This document shows positions 5,582 to 7,248 of a stretch of DNA of 7,248 bases, piece after piece. The translations under genes and the position numbers were made by a program. The stretch covers positions 1-7,248 of the forward strand of contig DASXUC010000122.1 of NCBI GenBank assembly GCA_036505015.1. The letters are read 5' to 3'. How positions within the stretch are numbered: the stretch's first letter is position 1; each line of letters begins with the position of its first letter. This DNA is from DASXUC01 sp036505015 (GTDB lineage: Bacteria; Sysuimicrobiota; Sysuimicrobiia; Sysuimicrobiales; Kaftiobacteriaceae). The notes below the pieces were generated by a model. That model saw only the letters and a list, made by a program, of their open reading frames with translations, ran no database searches and was not told the DNA's origin.

Positions 5582-6649
5582 ATGGCTCGCCCGCGCATGG
5601 CACTTTACCTCCAGGATAAGCATCCGATCCGTGACGGCATCGGGTATGCGCAGTATGCTGAGGCGCGCGGCTTCGAGGCCGTCTGGCAGGCCGAGTCCCG
5701 GCTCGTGCGCGAGGCCACGGTGCCCATGGCCGCGTATGCCTCACACACGCAGTACCTCAAAGTGGGCTCCGGGGTCGTCAACACCTGGACCCGCAACGTG
5801 GGATTGCTGGCTGCGACGTTCGTCACGCTCGACGATCTGGCGCCCGGGCGCATCCTGCTGGGACTCGGCGCGTGGTGGGATCCGCTCGCGCGCAAGGTCG
5901 GCATCACGCGGACCAGCCCCCTGCAGTGCATGCGGGAGACCGTCGAGACCTGCCGTGCGCTGTTCACCCTCGAGGAGGTCAGCTACGAGGGCCAGTTCGT
6001 CTACCTCGACGGGGTGCGTATCGACGTCGTCCACGGGGATACCGCGCCGCGGACCATCCCCATCTACGTCGGGGCCACCGGCCCGAAGATGCTGGAGCTG
6101 GCCGGGGAGATCGGGGACGGCGTGCTGCTCAACTACATGGTCTCGCCAAAGTACAATGATGAGGCGATGGAGCGCATCATGGTAGGGGCCCGGCGCGCCG
6201 GGCGGCGGGTGGAGGAGATCGACCGGCCGCAGCTGGTGGTCTGCTCGGTGGATCGGGACCGGGCCAGGGCGATGGACGGGGCGCGGATCCTGCTGACGCA
6301 GTACCTCGGCCAGCAGCCGCACATCATGAAGGCATCGGGCGTCGCACAGTCGCTCATCGACAAGATCAACGAGGTGGTCTCCTGGCCGGCGACCCACGAG
6401 CAAATCGTGGCGGCGTCCCGCTACGTGCCAGATGACGTGGTGCAGATGGTCAGCGCGTCGGGAACTCCCGAGGAATGCCGGGCCAAAGTCGCCGAGTACG
6501 TCGCCCACGGCGCGACCTGTCCGGTGCTCTATCCGCTGGGCGACGACGTGGAACTGATGATCGACACCTTCGCCCCGAACCATTCGCCGGGCTCAGGCGC
6601 CGCCGCGAGCCCGACAGGGCGTGGCGGTTCAGAACAGGCGGTGACCTGA
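5582..6649 (+). CDS. Luciferase-like (LLM) flavin/F420-dependent oxidoreductase
   Basis: This 355-residue TIM-barrel enzyme of the bacterial luciferase superfamily resembles the F420-dependent methylenetetrahydromethanopterin-reductase group. Visible landmarks are GFEAVWQAES (30-39), VGSGVVNTWTRN (61-72), GRILLGLGAWWDP (89-101), IPIYVGATGPKMLELAGEIG (159-178) followed by DGVLLN, and the C-terminal SGTPEECRAKV (293-303). Such enzymes oxidise or reduce small molecules using F420 or FMN in the cytoplasm; the substrate here cannot be read. The last 20 or so residues (from Asn333) are a Gly/Ser/Ala tail beyond the fold. The ATG at 5582 has only a weak TAGG before it; a second ATG five codons on is an alternative. 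The stop overlaps the next start as TGATG, so the two are co-translated and probably act in one pathway. Confidence 0.88.
   Translation: MARPRMALYLQDKHPIRDGIGYAQYAEARGFEAVWQAESRLVREATVPMAAYASHTQYLKVGSGVVNTWTRNVGLLAATFVTLDDLAPGRILLGLGAWWDPLARKVGITRTSPLQCMRETVETCRALFTLEEVSYEGQFVYLDGVRIDVVHGDTAPRTIPIYVGATGPKMLELAGEIGDGVLLNYMVSPKYNDEAMERIMVGARRAGRRVEEIDRPQLVVCSVDRDRARAMDGARILLTQYLGQQPHIMKASGVAQSLIDKINEVVSWPATHEQIVAASRYVPDDVVQMVSASGTPEECRAKVAEYVAHGATCPVLYPLGDDVELMIDTFAPNHSPGSGAAASPTGRGGSEQAVT
6588..6613. repeat. 7-bp hairpin in the oxidoreductase C-terminal tail
   Basis: CGGGCTC (6588-6594) pairs with GAGCCCG (6607-6613) around a 12-nt loop, in the region encoding the low-complexity tail. It lies about 36 nt before the next start codon. 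It may be chance in GC-rich DNA. Confidence 0.3.
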
Positions 6650-7248
6650 TGGCCGAATCCGTCACGTTTACCCTCAACGGCACGCCGGTGACCGTCCCCG
6701 CGCATCCGGACGACACACTGCTGGACGTGCTGCGGGAACAGTGCGGCGTGCTATCGGTCAAAGATGGCTGCCAGCCGGAAGGGTACTGCGGCTGCTGCAC
6801 CGTGCTGGTGGACGGCCGGGCCCGCGTGGCGTGCTCGCAGCCCGCCAGCGCGTTCGCGGGAACGTCGGTCGTCACGCTGGAAGGACTGACCGACCGCGAA
6901 CGCGAGGCGTTTGCGACGGCGTTCGCCGCCACCGGAGCATCGCAGTGCGGGTTCTGCTCCCCGGGCATTGTGGTCAAAGCCGGCGGCCTCCTGCGCAAGG
7001 ATCCCCGCCCGACGCGCGAGGTGATCGCCAAGTCGCTGACCGGCCATCTCTGCCGGTGTACGGGATACGTGAAGATCATCGATGCAATCGACGTCGCCGG
7101 CAGGATTCTTGCCGGCGACGTCGGGCCAGAGCTGGACTGGAGCGGGCGGCTGGGGTCCAGGGCGCCGCGGTACGAGAGTCCGGACCTGGCCCTGGGGGAC
7201 AAGCCGTTTATCAACGATCTCCGCGTGCCGGAGATGCTGCACGGCGCG
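6649..7248 (+). CDS. Fused [2Fe-2S]/molybdopterin hydroxylase, XdhD-like (3' end outside window)
   Basis: The 200 codons present encode the electron-transfer part of a xanthine dehydrogenase-superfamily enzyme. Residues 1-75 are a plant-ferredoxin-like domain with Cys41, Cys47, Cys50 and Cys62 as ligands in GCQPEGYCGCC and RVAC. Residues 80-155 are the helical second [2Fe-2S] domain with Cys100, Cys103, Cys135 and Cys137 (QCGFCSPG and LCRCTGY). From about 170 the chain continues into PFINDLRVPEMLHGA, the opening of the molybdopterin subunit's hammerhead domain, with no FAD domain between. This fusion is known in E. coli XdhD and in selenium-dependent xanthine dehydrogenases; a YgeY-like gene 4 kb away supports that assignment. 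Mop-type aldehyde oxidoreductases share the layout, so the substrate stays open. The ATG overlaps the previous stop (TGATG), and AGGCGG (6636-6641) may serve as ribosome site. Confidence 0.9.
   Translation, partial: MAESVTFTLNGTPVTVPAHPDDTLLDVLREQCGVLSVKDGCQPEGYCGCCTVLVDGRARVACSQPASAFAGTSVVTLEGLTDREREAFATAFAATGASQCGFCSPGIVVKAGGLLRKDPRPTREVIAKSLTGHLCRCTGYVKIIDAIDVAGRILAGDVGPELDWSGRLGSRAPRYESPDLALGDKPFINDLRVPEMLHGA
7089..7123. repeat. 14-bp perfect hairpin inside the hydroxylase gene
   Basis: CGACGTCGCCGGCA (7089-7102) and TGCCGGCGACGTCG (7110-7123) are perfect complements around a 7-nt loop. The hairpin encodes IDVAGRILAGDVG, at the end of the Fe-S domain where the linker to the molybdenum domain begins. 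There is no U-tract. It is the most stable simple hairpin in the window's coding DNA. Confidence 0.75.

Noticed and set aside
5741..7214. Minus-strand frames of 280 and 254 codons opposite the oxidoreductase and hydroxylase
   Set aside because: They are antisense shadows of genes with conserved motifs on the plus strand.
1..7248. CRISPR array, tRNA, rRNA, transposase or integrase
   Set aside because: No regularly spaced direct repeats, no cloverleaf or rRNA-like stretch, and no DDE or tyrosine recombinase frame was found.

Overview
The window is a GC-rich, gene-dense stretch of bacterial chromosome. It holds seven genes or gene parts in two opposed sets, with one large structured intergenic region. 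GC content and codon use look uniform, with G or C dominant at third positions. The gene families suggest a free-living, high-GC bacterium with F420/flavin enzymes and molybdenum hydroxylases, such as Chloroflexota, Actinobacteria, Rokubacteria or a related deep lineage. The sequence alone does not fix the phylum.

Layout. Positions 1-960 (minus) hold the N-terminal 320 codons of a threonine-synthase-family PLP enzyme, cut by the window edge. Positions 961-1549 are a divergent intergenic region of about 590 bp. It carries a possible attenuator-like leader for the PLP gene, a 145-bp multi-arm palindrome centred at about 1369, and a small TTCGACA/TGTCGAA inverted repeat just before the next gene. 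Positions 1550-2758 (plus) encode a complete M20-family metallohydrolase of the YgeY type. It converges, with a 3-nt gap, on a minus-strand ABC importer operon read right to left: binding protein (5403-4366), ATPase (4362-3532), permease (3535-2762). After a 178-bp divergent promoter region with an 18-bp inverted repeat come two coupled plus-strand genes: a luciferase-like flavin/F420 oxidoreductase (5582-6649) and the first 200 codons of a fused [2Fe-2S]/molybdopterin hydroxylase of the xanthine dehydrogenase superfamily (6649 to the edge).

How the genes may work together. In E. coli a YgeY-type hydrolase lies in a selenium-linked cluster with a PLP ammonia-lyase (YgeX), hydantoinase (HyuA) and XdhD, which is also a fused Fe-S/molybdenum hydroxylase. 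Here a YgeY-like hydrolase lies near a different PLP enzyme, an NMT1/SsuA-type importer, a luciferase-like oxidoreductase and an XdhD-like hydroxylase. The simplest reading is a catabolic locus for an N-heterocycle such as a purine, hydantoin or pyrimidine: the importer brings it in, the molybdenum and flavin enzymes oxidise it, and the hydrolase and PLP enzyme process ring-opened amino-acid-like products. This is inferred from families and gene order; the substrate is not known.
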